The position numbers and the translations under genes are program-made. A DNA stretch of 64,000 nt. It comes from Pseudovibrio sp. Alg231-02 (lineage in GTDB: Bacteria > Pseudomonadota > Alphaproteobacteria > Rhizobiales > Stappiaceae). Below the pieces are notes generated by a model. The model made no database searches. It was not told where the DNA came from and worked only from the letters and a program-made list of their open reading frames with translations. Positions 37,259 to 46,928 of this stretch are shown here, piece after piece. The stretch covers positions 48,908-112,907 of the forward strand of contig NZ_FREX01000015.1 of NCBI RefSeq assembly GCF_900143565.1, given 5' to 3'. The first letter of the stretch is position 1. Each line of letters opens with the position of its first letter.

Positions 37259-38640
37259 GCAAGACACTGGATGTCGTCAATCCGTACAGCCTGAAATGCA
37301 TCGGCAGTGTCGAGACCAGTGAATGGGAGCAGGTCGACGCATTTCTGGAGACTGCACACAATCTCTTTCGTCAGCGTGATGAGTGGCTTCCTGCTTTTCA
37401 ACGAATAGCCATCTTAAAGAAAACAGCTCAGCTCATGGAGGCTCGTTTTGACGAGTTGGCGTTCCAGATCGCCAACGAAGGTGGCAAGCCATTGGTTGAT
37501 GCCCGCGTGGAAGTGATGCGCGCCATTGATGGCGTGGAACTTTGCGTACACGAGGTTGGCCAAATGACTGGCCGCGAAATTCCGATGGATTTGACAGAGG
37601 CGGGATCAGGTCGCATCGCGTTCACCCAGCGTGAGCCGATCGGCGTGGTCGTGGCTGCGAGCGCTTTCAACCACCCACTCAATCTGATTGTGCATCAGGT
37701 GGCACCGGCGGTGGCTACAGGTTGTCCGGTTATCATCAAACCAGCTCCCGATACACCACTGTCCTGCCAGGCTTTTATAGGCATGTTACATGAGGCCGGA
37801 TTGCCTACAGATTGGTGCCGTGCCGTTGTTTGTAATAACGAAGTGGCTGAGCAGATGATCACCGATCAGCGGGTTGGGTTCTTCTCGTTTATTGGTTCTG
37901 CACGTGTTGGCTGGATGCTTCGCTCAAAGCTGACACCAGGTGCGCGCTGCGCTCTGGAACATGGCGGTGCTGCGCCAGTCATTGTCAGCGAAGATGCCCA
38001 TATCGACGACATGATCCCTCTTTTAATCAAGGGAGGCTATTATCATTCTGGTCAGGTCTGTGTTTCTGTTCAGCGTGTATTTGCTCCTCCCTCTAAAGCG
38101 CAGGAAATCGCGCAAAAGCTGGCAGAGGCTGCCAAACTGCTGAAAGTGGGTGATGCGACTGATGCGACAACGGATTGCGGTCCGTTGATCCGGCCTGGTG
38201 AAGTGGACCGGGTTGAGGAATGGGTGAATGAGGCTATCGATGGAGGAGCCGAGTTGTTGGCAGGCGGAAAACGCCTGGGCCCGACAACCTATGCCCCCAC
38301 CGTGTTGCTGAATCCGCCTGCCAATGTCCGCGTTTCGCAACAGGAAATCTTTGGTCCGGTGATTTGCGTCTACAGCACTGATAGTATTGCAGAGGCTATT
38401 GAGACTGCAAACAGCCTGCCCTTTGCGTTCCAGGCCGCTGTTTTCACTCAAAGCTTAGAGACAGCCTTCCAAGCCGTCCAACATCTCGATGCCACTGCTG
38501 TCATGGTCAACGACCATACCGCCTTTCGTGTGGACTGGATGCCCTTTGCTGGTCGTCGCCAGTCCGGCTACAACACCGGAGGTATCGGCTACACCATGCA
38601 CGACATGACACAAGACAAGATGGCAGTCATCCGGCTTTGA
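37255..38640 (+). CDS. NAD(P)-dependent aldehyde dehydrogenase
   Basis: 461-residue aldehyde dehydrogenase. Catalytic Glu in LEHGGAAPVIVS (near residue 240), catalytic Cys in HSGQVCVSVQRVF (near 274), cofactor loop FIGSARVGWML and the EIFGPVICVY motif are present. It is closest in look to lactaldehyde/phosphonoacetaldehyde-type dehydrogenases, but the substrate is not assigned. ATG 37255 overlaps the TGA of the TPP-enzyme gene (ATGA), a sign of coupled translation and a shared pathway. GTG 37246 is an alternative start. Confidence 0.87.
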   Translation: MSKTLDVVNPYSLKCIGSVETSEWEQVDAFLETAHNLFRQRDEWLPAFQRIAILKKTAQLMEARFDELAFQIANEGGKPLVDARVEVMRAIDGVELCVHEVGQMTGREIPMDLTEAGSGRIAFTQREPIGVVVAASAFNHPLNLIVHQVAPAVATGCPVIIKPAPDTPLSCQAFIGMLHEAGLPTDWCRAVVCNNEVAEQMITDQRVGFFSFIGSARVGWMLRSKLTPGARCALEHGGAAPVIVSEDAHIDDMIPLLIKGGYYHSGQVCVSVQRVFAPPSKAQEIAQKLAEAAKLLKVGDATDATTDCGPLIRPGEVDRVEEWVNEAIDGGAELLAGGKRLGPTTYAPTVLLNPPANVRVSQQEIFGPVICVYSTDSIAEAIETANSLPFAFQAAVFTQSLETAFQAVQHLDATAVMVNDHTAFRVDWMPFAGRRQSGYNTGGIGYTMHDMTQDKMAVIRL

Positions 38641-39054
38641 TGTTCCCTACAGAGTTGAACTGAGCATTTCAAAGCCCAGTCGCGATCAGATATCTCGTTT
38701 TATGCTGTATTGAGCCGGGCTCTCAGGCGAAACAGTTGAGTTTGACAGCGCTGCTCTACAGCTCAGCACGAGCACTCTTAACTTAAATCTACAAGCCTTT
38801 GAAATTAAAAAAGAATACGTACTTTTAGGTGCGACATAAAAGCTATTGCCACTTGGTGAAGCCAGGAGTAAATGCTCGGCCCCAGCTTTGGTCATTCGAA
38901 GCATATATATTTGTTTTGCTTAGAACCATCCTGAGTTGGACACATTGTTTTAAGAGGCCGTCTACACAACTGAGATAGCTTTGCTTTGAAAAATGCAGTC
39001 CTCGTCACTCGTGCGCCCTTTTTTTGCATTTTTCGGCGCTTGTTGAAGCACGTG
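38641..39054. other. Intergenic region before the BCCT gene
   Basis: About 410 bp between the aldehyde dehydrogenase and the BCCT transporter on the same strand. It shows no convincing gene and no clear terminator, so the transporter may have its own promoter here. Confidence 0.35.
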
Positions 39055-41049
39055 ATGAGAATAAAGCACAAGTTTAATCCTCCTGTTTTTATCAGCTCCA
39101 TATCGCTGATTTTTCTGCTCCTGATTACAGCAGTCATCTGGCCGGAAGGCTCTCAGAGGTTTTACAGCAACATTCAGGATTGGATCGAAACAAACACTGG
39201 TTGGCTCTATATTCTGGCAGTTGCGATTTTTCTGCTGTTCATCCTTTTCATCATGGTGAGCCGGTTTGGTGATATCAAACTGGGACCTGATCATGCTGAG
39301 CCTGATTACGCCTACAAAAGCTGGTTCGCCATGCTGTTTTCAGCAGGCATGGGCATTGGACTGGTTTTCTTCGGTGTCGCAGAGCCGATCATGCATTTCA
39401 TGTCTCCACCAGACATGGAAGGGCAGACTATTGAGGCTGCTCGTGAGGCAATGAAGATCACCATGTTCCACTGGGGTCTGCATGCCTGGGCGATCTATGG
39501 TGTGGTGGCTCTCTCATTGGCGTATTTCACCTACCGCCACCAATTGCCTTTGTTGCCGCGGTCTGCGCTCTATCCTCTGTTTGGAGAGAAGATCTACGGT
39601 CCGATCGGCCATGCGGTTGACACATTTGCGGTATTAGGCACTTTGTTCGGTGTATCCACCTCGCTTGGCTATGGTGCTTTTCAGGTGAATGCTGGCCTGA
39701 ACTATCTGTTTGACGTCCCTGTTTCGACAACCTCACAAATCATTCTGATTGTGCTTATCTCCAGCATGGCAACGGCTTCGGTTTTTTCCGGCCTTGATCG
39801 AGGTGTGAAACGCCTTTCTGAAACGAACCTCATTCTGGCTGTTTGCATTATGGTGCTGGTTCTGATTGTTGGGCCAACCGTGACTTTGCTGCAGACTGTT
39901 GTGCAAAATGCAGGCGCATATATGGGGGACCTGATCCATAAGACCTTCAACCTTTATGCCTATGACCGAAAAGATGACTGGCTGGGCGGTTGGACTCTGC
40001 TTTATTGGGGGTGGTGGATCTCGTGGTCACCTTTTGTAGGTACCTTTATCGCACGCGTTTCCCGTGGTCGTTCCATCCGTGAATTCCTCGTTGGCCTGCT
40101 GTTTGTGCCAACAGGGTTCAGCCTGATCTGGTTCACGATCTTTGGGAACACAGGCATCGATCTGATCCTCAATGGAGGGGCAGATAGCCTTGCTGAAGCC
40201 GTTTCTACTGATGTGTCTCTGGCTCTCTTCAAGTTCTTTGAGTACATGCCATTTTCATCTGTACTCTCCATGCTGGGCGTCGTGCTGGTGGTGGTCTTTT
40301 TTGTAACCTCCTCCGACTCCGGGTCTTTGGTTATTGACAGTTTGACCTCTGGCGGCGACATCAACTCCCCTGTTTGGCAGCGTGTATTTTGGGCTGTGTT
40401 GCAAGGCGCTGTTGCGATTGTGTTGTTATCGGCAGGTGGGCTGGGAGCTTTACAAACTGCGACAATTGCCAGTGCGCTCCCCTTCCTCATTGTTATGCTG
40501 CTGATGTGCTTTGGCCTTTACAAAGCCTTGCAGGATGATGCTTTGCGCACCAAAAACCTGCAAATGCACCACACCACAGTGCAGTACACAAAAAGCACCG
40601 TGGATTGGAGGCAGCGCATCGGAACATTGACTGAAAACGCGACCTTAAAAGACGCACGACATTTTATGGGTACTGTTGGCAAGCCTGCTCTGGAAAAGGT
40701 GCAGGCGGAATTTGAGACACGCGGTTTCAAAGCCACACTGACCGGTACCAAGAACTATCGTTTGACCATCGAGCAGTCTGAAGAAACGGTCTTTGTGTAT
40801 GGCCTGCGAAAACGGTACTTCACAACCGCATTGGCAATCGGCCCCGGCCATCTCATCGACGAAGATGAAAATGAGGACGAGACCGAAGAGGAAGGCACCA
40901 ACTACTACCGCGTCGAGGTGTTCCTTGCCCAAGGCGGTCAGGAGTACGACGTGCTCGGCTACACCGAAGAACAGCTGATTGCGGACGTCGTCACACAATA
41001 CGAACGCTTCATGCAGTACCTCCACTTGTCACAATCCGAGTTGCTTTGA
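39055..41049 (+). CDS. BCCT family transporter
   Basis: Betaine/choline/carnitine-type transporter, 664 residues, 12 membrane segments and a long cytosolic C-terminal domain of about 150 residues as in BetT-type proteins. The glycine-rich stretch AGMGIGLVFFGVAEPIMHF and the tryptophan-rich signature WTLLYWGWWISWSPFVGTFIARVSRGR are clear. MGIGL is the form seen in sodium-coupled betaine carriers, but the substrate is not proven. The acidic DEDENEDETEEE stretch near residue 602 is notable. ATG 39055 gives a usual N-terminus (KFNPPVF); the in-frame 38986 start adds an atypical extension. Confidence 0.87.
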   Translation: MRIKHKFNPPVFISSISLIFLLLITAVIWPEGSQRFYSNIQDWIETNTGWLYILAVAIFLLFILFIMVSRFGDIKLGPDHAEPDYAYKSWFAMLFSAGMGIGLVFFGVAEPIMHFMSPPDMEGQTIEAAREAMKITMFHWGLHAWAIYGVVALSLAYFTYRHQLPLLPRSALYPLFGEKIYGPIGHAVDTFAVLGTLFGVSTSLGYGAFQVNAGLNYLFDVPVSTTSQIILIVLISSMATASVFSGLDRGVKRLSETNLILAVCIMVLVLIVGPTVTLLQTVVQNAGAYMGDLIHKTFNLYAYDRKDDWLGGWTLLYWGWWISWSPFVGTFIARVSRGRSIREFLVGLLFVPTGFSLIWFTIFGNTGIDLILNGGADSLAEAVSTDVSLALFKFFEYMPFSSVLSMLGVVLVVVFFVTSSDSGSLVIDSLTSGGDINSPVWQRVFWAVLQGAVAIVLLSAGGLGALQTATIASALPFLIVMLLMCFGLYKALQDDALRTKNLQMHHTTVQYTKSTVDWRQRIGTLTENATLKDARHFMGTVGKPALEKVQAEFETRGFKATLTGTKNYRLTIEQSEETVFVYGLRKRYFTTALAIGPGHLIDEDENEDETEEEGTNYYRVEVFLAQGGQEYDVLGYTEEQLIADVVTQYERFMQYLHLSQSELL

Positions 41050-41812
41050 TACCATTGTTGGTTGTTAGGTTATCCGCAGGAGTTTATGCAACGACCATCG
41101 ATACGTTCACATTTAAAAAAATAGCTATAATCAAAAATGTGTCTCAACTGATACTTGGAGGCTCATCTATGTCTCCAAGTACATTGAGTTTTCGAAGCTA
41201 TCTTAGAGTGTTGTGTGTTCCGCAAACGGAACACACAACACCGGCATCACCTTACTTCCCCAACACAGGAGATGACGCACTTCATGAGACTTTGGCAGCG
41301 GCAACAGGCGCGCGATAAAGACGAGTATGAATCGAGATAGAGAGAACGATGATCGTTGCCCGATGTTTTTGCCTTGCCAGCTATCACAAGCCTTATTGAC
41401 GGACTGGGATACATCAGATGTACCCTAAATTTGGAAGTTATTGCGAAAGCTGGGCTGAGCCTTAACAACTCCGAGTTGACGGAAGCCGTATTTCCTCAGA
41501 GCATGCCATATGCATCCCGGCCTCAGATAATCAGCGAAGTCGTTGCCCCTGCACCGATTGCACTGCAGACAGAAACACATAGTATTATCTGAAGAAACAA
41601 CAGCACTGACAGATCTTGAACTCGCACAACTAAGTTTGAAAAAGCACAGAAACTCTGTGCTATCAGAAGTAATAGTCAAAGTGTGCTCGATGATGCCTGC
41701 GCTCTGCTTTAGACATCAAAAGCGAAAGTATGACTGATATTATCTTTATCTATTTTATGTTGCCACAACAATTGGAATCCACCCTGAATTCCGGACAATT
41801 GAGTATACTAAC
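41050..41812. other. Non-coding stretch after the BCCT gene
   Basis: About 760 bp. It holds the very strong hairpin at 41208-41241. Short reading frames occur on both strands but none has a recognisable product or a good ribosome binding site. With the transposase relic to the right, the region looks like decayed DNA. Confidence 0.4.
41208..41241. other. 15-bp perfect hairpin
   Basis: GTGTTGTGTGTTCCG and CGGAACACACAACAC form a perfect 15-bp stem with a CAAA loop, about 160 bp after the BCCT stop. There is no T run on either side, so it is not a standard intrinsic terminator. Confidence 0.6.
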
Positions 41813-42270
41813 TTGGATTATTTTGTACCAAACATCATCTGGCTTGCTGAGACCACCTACTGTGTCACCGAGGAAGGTTGGCGGTCTGTGGTCGACATTA
41901 AGGATATAGCAACACGGGAAATTGTCGGCTGGGCTATGGACAAGTATATGAAGTCAAGCCTGCTCAGTGATGTTTGCAACATAGCTCTGGCAAGGCGCAG
42001 ATTGACTATCGGTCTTATTCAGCATAGCGACCTCGAGTCGCCATCTCGCTCCGAGGAGTATCGCAAGCTGCGGCGTGAAACTGGCGTCAGACAATCCATG
42101 TGTAGCGTGGGCAAGTGACTTGATAATGCTCTCATGGAGAGCTTTTTTGCCTCTATGAAGAAAGTCTCATCCAGCGCTTGTTATTCTAGTCAAGGTAGCA
42201 GGCAAAAGCAGCGATCTTTGAATACATTGAGGTTGTTCCACAGCCGCCGACGCCAACATTCGGCAATAAA
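41813..42270 (+). pseudogene. IS3-family transposase (orfB) relic
   Basis: C-terminal half of an IS3-type DDE transposase broken by frameshifts. Recognisable pieces in order: IIWLAETTYCVTEEGWRSVVD with KDIATREIVGWAMDKYMKS, GLIQHSDLES, EEYRKL with GVRQSM, then after a shift LDNALMESFFASMKK, then AKAAIFEYIEV, then after another shift FHSRRRQHSAINYNS. The first catalytic Asp (normally SDITY) is Glu (AETTY), while HSD and MES remain. The N-terminal half and orfA are not visible, so the element is dead. Confidence 0.8.
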
Positions 42271-42930
42271 CTACAATTCACATTGTTAGGCATATGAACA
42301 AAGGGTTCGGAAAATGGCGGCATAACTACTTTAATCAAACTGTCCGGAAACTGGGACAAACTCCAGTTTTGACAACACTCATGGAAACGTTCTCGGTTCC
42401 TTGAGAACTCATGGTGTCTATATTTATGTCGCAACAATTTGACAAGTTAAAAAGGAAACCAAGCTGTAAGTAGTTTCAAAGTCTTTGGTTGTAATACATA
42501 AGTATTCTCTACGTAAGTAGGCGTGTACAAGTTGACTTTGGGGGAACAAACTGGGTGCTGAAGGTGGCTTGTGTGGGAGTCGTTGGAAGATCTTGTGATA
42601 GCTCAGTTCCGGCTTTGGGAACTGACGCAACGCTTTCTTGATGAAGTGGGGCGGGTTAAGGGAGCAAGTGGCTAGCTGTGTAAGTCTGCGAGCTCTAAAC
42701 TCTACGCAAATGTAAAGCTTAGCTTTCTGGAAATGGTGATGTTTTGATGGGATTCTACGTCACCTGAGCGGCTTTTCTTGATGGGGTTTGTTAGGCCAAA
42801 CAAGATCAACGAATACTCTCCAAGCCAGCTGACCAGTGGGAGGTACTGGTCATCAACAGCAAATCCAGTTTGAGATTTGGGGGCATATGCCGTCCGGTTG
42901 AATTTCATCCGGCCCAAACGGGAGGAGAGC
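42271..42930. other. Non-coding stretch before the DUF4212 gene
   Basis: About 660 bp with no convincing gene. It probably contains further decayed insertion-sequence DNA at the left and the promoter of the symporter operon at the right. A strong GGAGGAG site precedes ATG 42931. Confidence 0.4.
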
Positions 42931-43191
42931 ATGTCAGATAACTCATCCAACAACGCATATTGGGCTGCCAATATGCGTATCATTAAAATAAGCCTCGTTA
43001 TATGGGCTCTGGTCTCGTTCGGGTTTGGCATTTTGCTACGCCCGCTGCTGAGCGGCATTCGTGTTGGCGGCACTGATCTGGGGTTTTGGTTCGCACAACA
43101 GGGTTCCATTCTGGTCTTCCTGGCGATCATCTTTTTCTACGCCTGGCGTATGAACCGTCTTGACCGTGAACACGGCGTTGAAGAAGAATAG
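42931..43191 (+). CDS. DUF4212 small membrane protein, symporter partner
   Basis: 86 residues, two membrane segments: IIKISLVIWALVSFGFGILL and, after GGTDLGFWFAQQGS, ILVFLAIIFFYAWRM. The layout and the F-W-x-AQQG-S-x-x-x-F motif are those of DUF4212, which is found beside sodium:solute symporters of the VC_2705 group and is thought to be their small subunit. ATG 42931 has GGAGGAG six bases upstream. The symporter gene starts 15 bp later. Confidence 0.88.
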   Translation: MSDNSSNNAYWAANMRIIKISLVIWALVSFGFGILLRPLLSGIRVGGTDLGFWFAQQGSILVFLAIIFFYAWRMNRLDREHGVEEE

Positions 43192-43205
43192 GGGCTTTTC
43201 AGATC

Positions 43206-44993
43206 ATGGATCAGTTTACTATCAACTTGCTATTTGTGGGCAGCTCCTTTGCGCTCTACATCGGCATCGCGATCTGGGCCCGTGCGGGTTCCACATCTGA
43301 ATTTTACGCTGCAGGCCGCGGTGTCCATCCTGTCACCAATGGCATGGCAACTGCAGCTGACTGGATGTCTGCGGCATCATTTATTTCCATGGCCGGCCTT
43401 ATTGCGTTTACCGGCTATGACAACTCATCCTTCCTGATGGGCTGGACCGGTGGCTATGTGCTACTGGCACTGCTTCTTGCTCCGTATCTGCGCAAGTTTG
43501 GCAAGTTCACCGTCTCTGAGTTTATCGGTGATCGCTTCTACAGTCAGACCGCTCGTATTGTTGCTGTGGTTTGCTTGATTGTTGCGTCAACCACCTACGT
43601 GATCGGTCAGATGACCGGTGTTGGCGTCGCGTTTGGCCGCTTTCTGGAAGTTGACAACACAACAGGCCTGCTGATCGGTGCCTGTGTTGTGTTTGCTTAC
43701 GCTGTGTTCGGTGGCATGAAGGGCGTTACCTATACGCAGGTCGCTCAGTATGTGGTGCTGATTACCGCTTACACCATTCCAGCAGTTTTCATCTCGCTGC
43801 AATTGACTGGCAATCCAATTCCAGGACTTGGTCTGTTTGGTAATGATGTTGCAAGTGGCGAACCACTTCTGACCAAACTGGATCAGGTGGTGACTGAGCT
43901 TGGCTTCAACTCATACACATCGAACAATGCTGACACCTTCAACATGGTGCTGTTCACGCTGTCTCTGATGATTGGTACTGCTGGTCTGCCGCACGTGATC
44001 ATGCGCTTCTTCACCGTGCCTAAAGTGGCTGATGCACGCTGGTCCGCAGGTTGGGCGCTGGTGTTTATTGCATTGCTTTACATCACCGCTCCTGCAGTTG
44101 GCGCGATGGCACGTCTCAACATCACAGATATGATGTGGCCAAACGGCGGCATTAATGGTGGTGCTGTTGAAGTTGCACAGATTAAGAACGACCCAAAATA
44201 TGACTGGATGCACACCTGGGAAAAGACAGGACTTCTGGCTTGGGAAGACAAGAACGGCGACGGCAAAATCCAGTACTACAACGACAAGAGTGAAAAAATG
44301 CAAACTCTTGCCGGCGAAAAAGGCTGGGTTGGAAATGAGCTGACAAAATTCAACCGTGACATCCTCGTGCTGGCGAACCCGGAAATTGCAAACCTTCCAG
44401 GTTGGGTGATTGGTCTTGTCGCTGCAGGCGGCTTGGCAGCGGCCCTTTCAACAGCAGCAGGGCTCTTGCTCGCAATCTCCTCAGCGGTTAGCCATGATTT
44501 GATCAAGGGGGCAATTAGACCATCAATCTCAGAAAAGAGTGAGTTGATGTCTGCCCGAGTGGCCATGGCGGTTGCGATTATTGTGGCAACCTATCTGGGG
44601 CTCAATCCTCCGGGCTTTGCGGCGCAAACGGTGGCACTGGCCTTCGGTCTTGCAGCGGCATCCATCTTCCCTGCGCTGATGATGGGTATCTTCTCAACCC
44701 GCATCAACAACACCGGCGCTGTTGCGGGTATGTTGTCTGGTCTGGTTGTGACCCTTGTTTACATCTTCCTGCACAAGGGTTGGTTCTTCATTCCAGGAAC
44801 CGCCAGCTTCTCTGATGCTGACCCACTGCTTGGTACGATCAAGTCCACATCGTTTGGTGCGATTGGTGCGGCTGTGAACTTCGCTGTTGCTTACTTTGTT
44901 GCAGGCATGACGAAGGAAACACCTCAGGTGATCAAGGACCTCGTGGAAAGCGTACGCATCCCTCGTGGAGCCGGTGCAGCTCAGGACCATTGA
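43206..44993 (+). CDS. Sodium:solute symporter (VC_2705/ActP-like)
   Basis: 595-residue SSS-family carrier with about 13 membrane segments. Typical parts: FYAAGRGVHPVTNGMATAADWMSAASFISMAG at the start, QMTGVGVAFGRFL, GLPHVIMRFFTVP, and AAGGLAAALSTAAGLLLAISSAVSHDL. A hydrophilic insertion between membrane segments (about residues 320-395) holds an EF-hand-like loop, DKNGDGKIQYYN, next to a second Asp-rich stretch. Substrate is unknown; acetate, pyruvate or another small organic acid are options from related carriers. The operon continues after a hairpin with the DUF294 protein. Confidence 0.88.
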   Translation: MDQFTINLLFVGSSFALYIGIAIWARAGSTSEFYAAGRGVHPVTNGMATAADWMSAASFISMAGLIAFTGYDNSSFLMGWTGGYVLLALLLAPYLRKFGKFTVSEFIGDRFYSQTARIVAVVCLIVASTTYVIGQMTGVGVAFGRFLEVDNTTGLLIGACVVFAYAVFGGMKGVTYTQVAQYVVLITAYTIPAVFISLQLTGNPIPGLGLFGNDVASGEPLLTKLDQVVTELGFNSYTSNNADTFNMVLFTLSLMIGTAGLPHVIMRFFTVPKVADARWSAGWALVFIALLYITAPAVGAMARLNITDMMWPNGGINGGAVEVAQIKNDPKYDWMHTWEKTGLLAWEDKNGDGKIQYYNDKSEKMQTLAGEKGWVGNELTKFNRDILVLANPEIANLPGWVIGLVAAGGLAAALSTAAGLLLAISSAVSHDLIKGAIRPSISEKSELMSARVAMAVAIIVATYLGLNPPGFAAQTVALAFGLAAASIFPALMMGIFSTRINNTGAVAGMLSGLVVTLVYIFLHKGWFFIPGTASFSDADPLLGTIKSTSFGAIGAAVNFAVAYFVAGMTKETPQVIKDLVESVRIPRGAGAAQDH

Positions 44994-45001
44994 TAACTGA
45001 C

Positions 45002-45036
45002 GCGGGTTGCTGAACCTCAGTAACCCGCTGTCTTTT
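45002..45036 (+). terminator. Terminator or attenuator after the symporter gene
   Basis: GCGGGTTGCTGA and TCAGTAACCCGC form a 12-bp stem (one G-T pair) with a 3-base loop followed by TGTCTTTT. It starts 8 bp after the symporter stop and should cut transcription into the downstream signalling genes at least in part. Confidence 0.8.
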
Positions 45037-45098
45037 GATCCTGTCCTGCCCGGCCTATGCTGGGCAGGACTTTATTTCTTCCAGCTGAAGGCGGAGCC

Positions 45099-46928
45099 AT
45101 GCCTCTTACATCAGAGCAAGTCCTGCAGTTTCTGAAATCCGTGCATCCCTATGATGTTCTTCCAGAGACAGATCAAGAGGCGTTGTCCAACCAGATAACA
45201 GTGTGGGAGCGCGTCCACGGTGCTGATATTTATGAGCTTGGAGAACAGCTGCCGGGGCTCTTTCTCATCTACGAGGGCGGCGTCGAAATCCGGGATAAGA
45301 ATGATGCCGTCATAAGCCGTCTCGGCATTCGCAATTCGTTTGGGGAGCGCGGTCTGTTTCTGGACGGACGCGCGGTTACATCCGCAAAAGCAGGTGAGCC
45401 AACTGTCCTTTTGGTGCTCCCGCCTGCGTTATTGACAGAACTGATCGCAGCGCATCAACCCGTTGCCCGTTTCTTTGACCGGACTCAGAAGCCGCGGACC
45501 CGCGAAAATGATCTGGCCGCCATTCCAATTGAATCGTTTATGGCGCCCAACCCGATTACCTGTCGTCCTGACGACACAGTGCAACATGCTGCCCAGCAGA
45601 TGAGGGATGCCCGCGTTTCTTCGCTGTGTGTGACAGATGCAAAAGGTGGGCTGATCGGGATCATTACGGTGCGGGACCTCTCCTTTAAGGTTTTGGCATC
45701 TGCTTTATCAGTTGAGACACCGGTTGAAGCTGTCATGACGGCTAATCCCATTGTGCTTGCCCCATCAGCCATCGGGTCGGATCTTTTACATTTGATGATG
45801 GAACGGCGTATTGGTCATGTCCCAATCGTGGAGGGTGAGCGCCTCGTCGGCATGGTGACGCAAACGGATTTGACACGGTTTCAGGCCATCAGTTCAGCTG
45901 AGTTGGTCAGCGAAGTTGCCAGGGCCAAAGATGCCTATGACATAGCACGGGTGACGGCCCGGATACCCAACCTGCTGGTGCAGCTGGTGGCAGGTGGCAG
46001 TCGGCACGAAATTGTCACACGGTTGATCTCTGATATTACTGATGCCGCAACCCGCCGCTTGCTGAAACTGGCAGAAGAAAAGTTTGGTCCTCCACCCATC
46101 CCGTATCTTTGGCTTGCTTGCGGCTCGCAAGGGCGCCGCGAACAGACCGGGGTCAGTGATCAGGATAATTGTCTGTTTTTGGATGACCACGTTACCGACG
46201 AGCAACGGCTTGGGTACTTTGCTGATTTGGCAAAGTTTGTGTGTGATGGACTGAACACCAGTGGTTACATCTACTGCCCAGGTGACATGATGGCGACGAA
46301 CCCGCGCTGGAGCCAGCCGTTATCTGTCTGGAAAACCTATTTTGAAGGGTGGATCAACAAACCGGACCCAGAAGCGCAGATGCTCAGCTCTGTCATGTTT
46401 GACCTCAGGCCAATTGGCGGCGAGGTTTCCCTCTTTGAAGACCTGCAAACACAAACACTGGAAGCTTCAAGCCGTAACTCAATTTTCGTGGCACACATGG
46501 TCAGCAACTCGTTGAAACATACGCCGCCACTCAGTTTGCTGCGCGGGTTGGCAACCATCCGCTCTGGTGAGCATAAGAATACGTTGGACATGAAGCACAA
46601 CGGCGTGGTGCCAGTGGTTGATCTGGCACGGATCTATGCGCTGCAAGGACAGATCGGGGCGGTTAATACCCGCGCACGGCTGGAAGAAGCTCGTGAGAGT
46701 GGCCAACTGAGCAAATCAGGTGCGGGAGACCTTCTGGATGCTTATGACCTGATCGCCGAGACGCGAATCCAGCATCAGGCCGATCTGGTTAAACAAGGCG
46801 CTCAACCCGATAATTTTCTGCAGCCTTCTAGCCTGTCAGATTTTGAACGCTCTCATGTTCGGGATGCGTTTGTTGTTGTTAAAACCATGCAGTCAGCAGT
46901 CGGGCATGGTCGCGGAATGCTAAGCTAG
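45099..46928 (+). CDS. cNMP-binding, CBS and DUF294 nucleotidyltransferase-like protein
   Basis: 609-residue cytosolic signalling protein with four parts: a cyclic-nucleotide-binding-like domain (about 10-115), a CBS pair (about 140-265, with SFMAPNPITCRPDDTV and AVMTANPIVLAPSAI), a DUF294 nucleotidyltransferase-like domain with the motif GSQGRREQTGVSDQDNCLF (near residue 342; G-S, R-E and D-x-D kept), and the DUF294 C-terminal helical domain. The NTase motif is like that of GlnD-type enzymes and looks intact. Probable role is to adjust the neighbouring symporter or exonuclease in response to nucleotides; this is inference. ATG 45099 has GGCGGAG upstream. Confidence 0.85.
   Translation: MPLTSEQVLQFLKSVHPYDVLPETDQEALSNQITVWERVHGADIYELGEQLPGLFLIYEGGVEIRDKNDAVISRLGIRNSFGERGLFLDGRAVTSAKAGEPTVLLVLPPALLTELIAAHQPVARFFDRTQKPRTRENDLAAIPIESFMAPNPITCRPDDTVQHAAQQMRDARVSSLCVTDAKGGLIGIITVRDLSFKVLASALSVETPVEAVMTANPIVLAPSAIGSDLLHLMMERRIGHVPIVEGERLVGMVTQTDLTRFQAISSAELVSEVARAKDAYDIARVTARIPNLLVQLVAGGSRHEIVTRLISDITDAATRRLLKLAEEKFGPPPIPYLWLACGSQGRREQTGVSDQDNCLFLDDHVTDEQRLGYFADLAKFVCDGLNTSGYIYCPGDMMATNPRWSQPLSVWKTYFEGWINKPDPEAQMLSSVMFDLRPIGGEVSLFEDLQTQTLEASSRNSIFVAHMVSNSLKHTPPLSLLRGLATIRSGEHKNTLDMKHNGVVPVVDLARIYALQGQIGAVNTRARLEEARESGQLSKSGAGDLLDAYDLIAETRIQHQADLVKQGAQPDNFLQPSSLSDFERSHVRDAFVVVKTMQSAVGHGRGMLS

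Noticed and set aside
41356..41737. Short frames in the region after the BCCT gene
   Set aside because: No motif, no ribosome binding site, and both strands are open to similar lengths, as expected by chance in decayed DNA.
42186..42630. Minus-strand frames beside the IS3 relic
   Set aside because: They are antisense to transposase remnants or unplaced AT-rich DNA and show no protein family.
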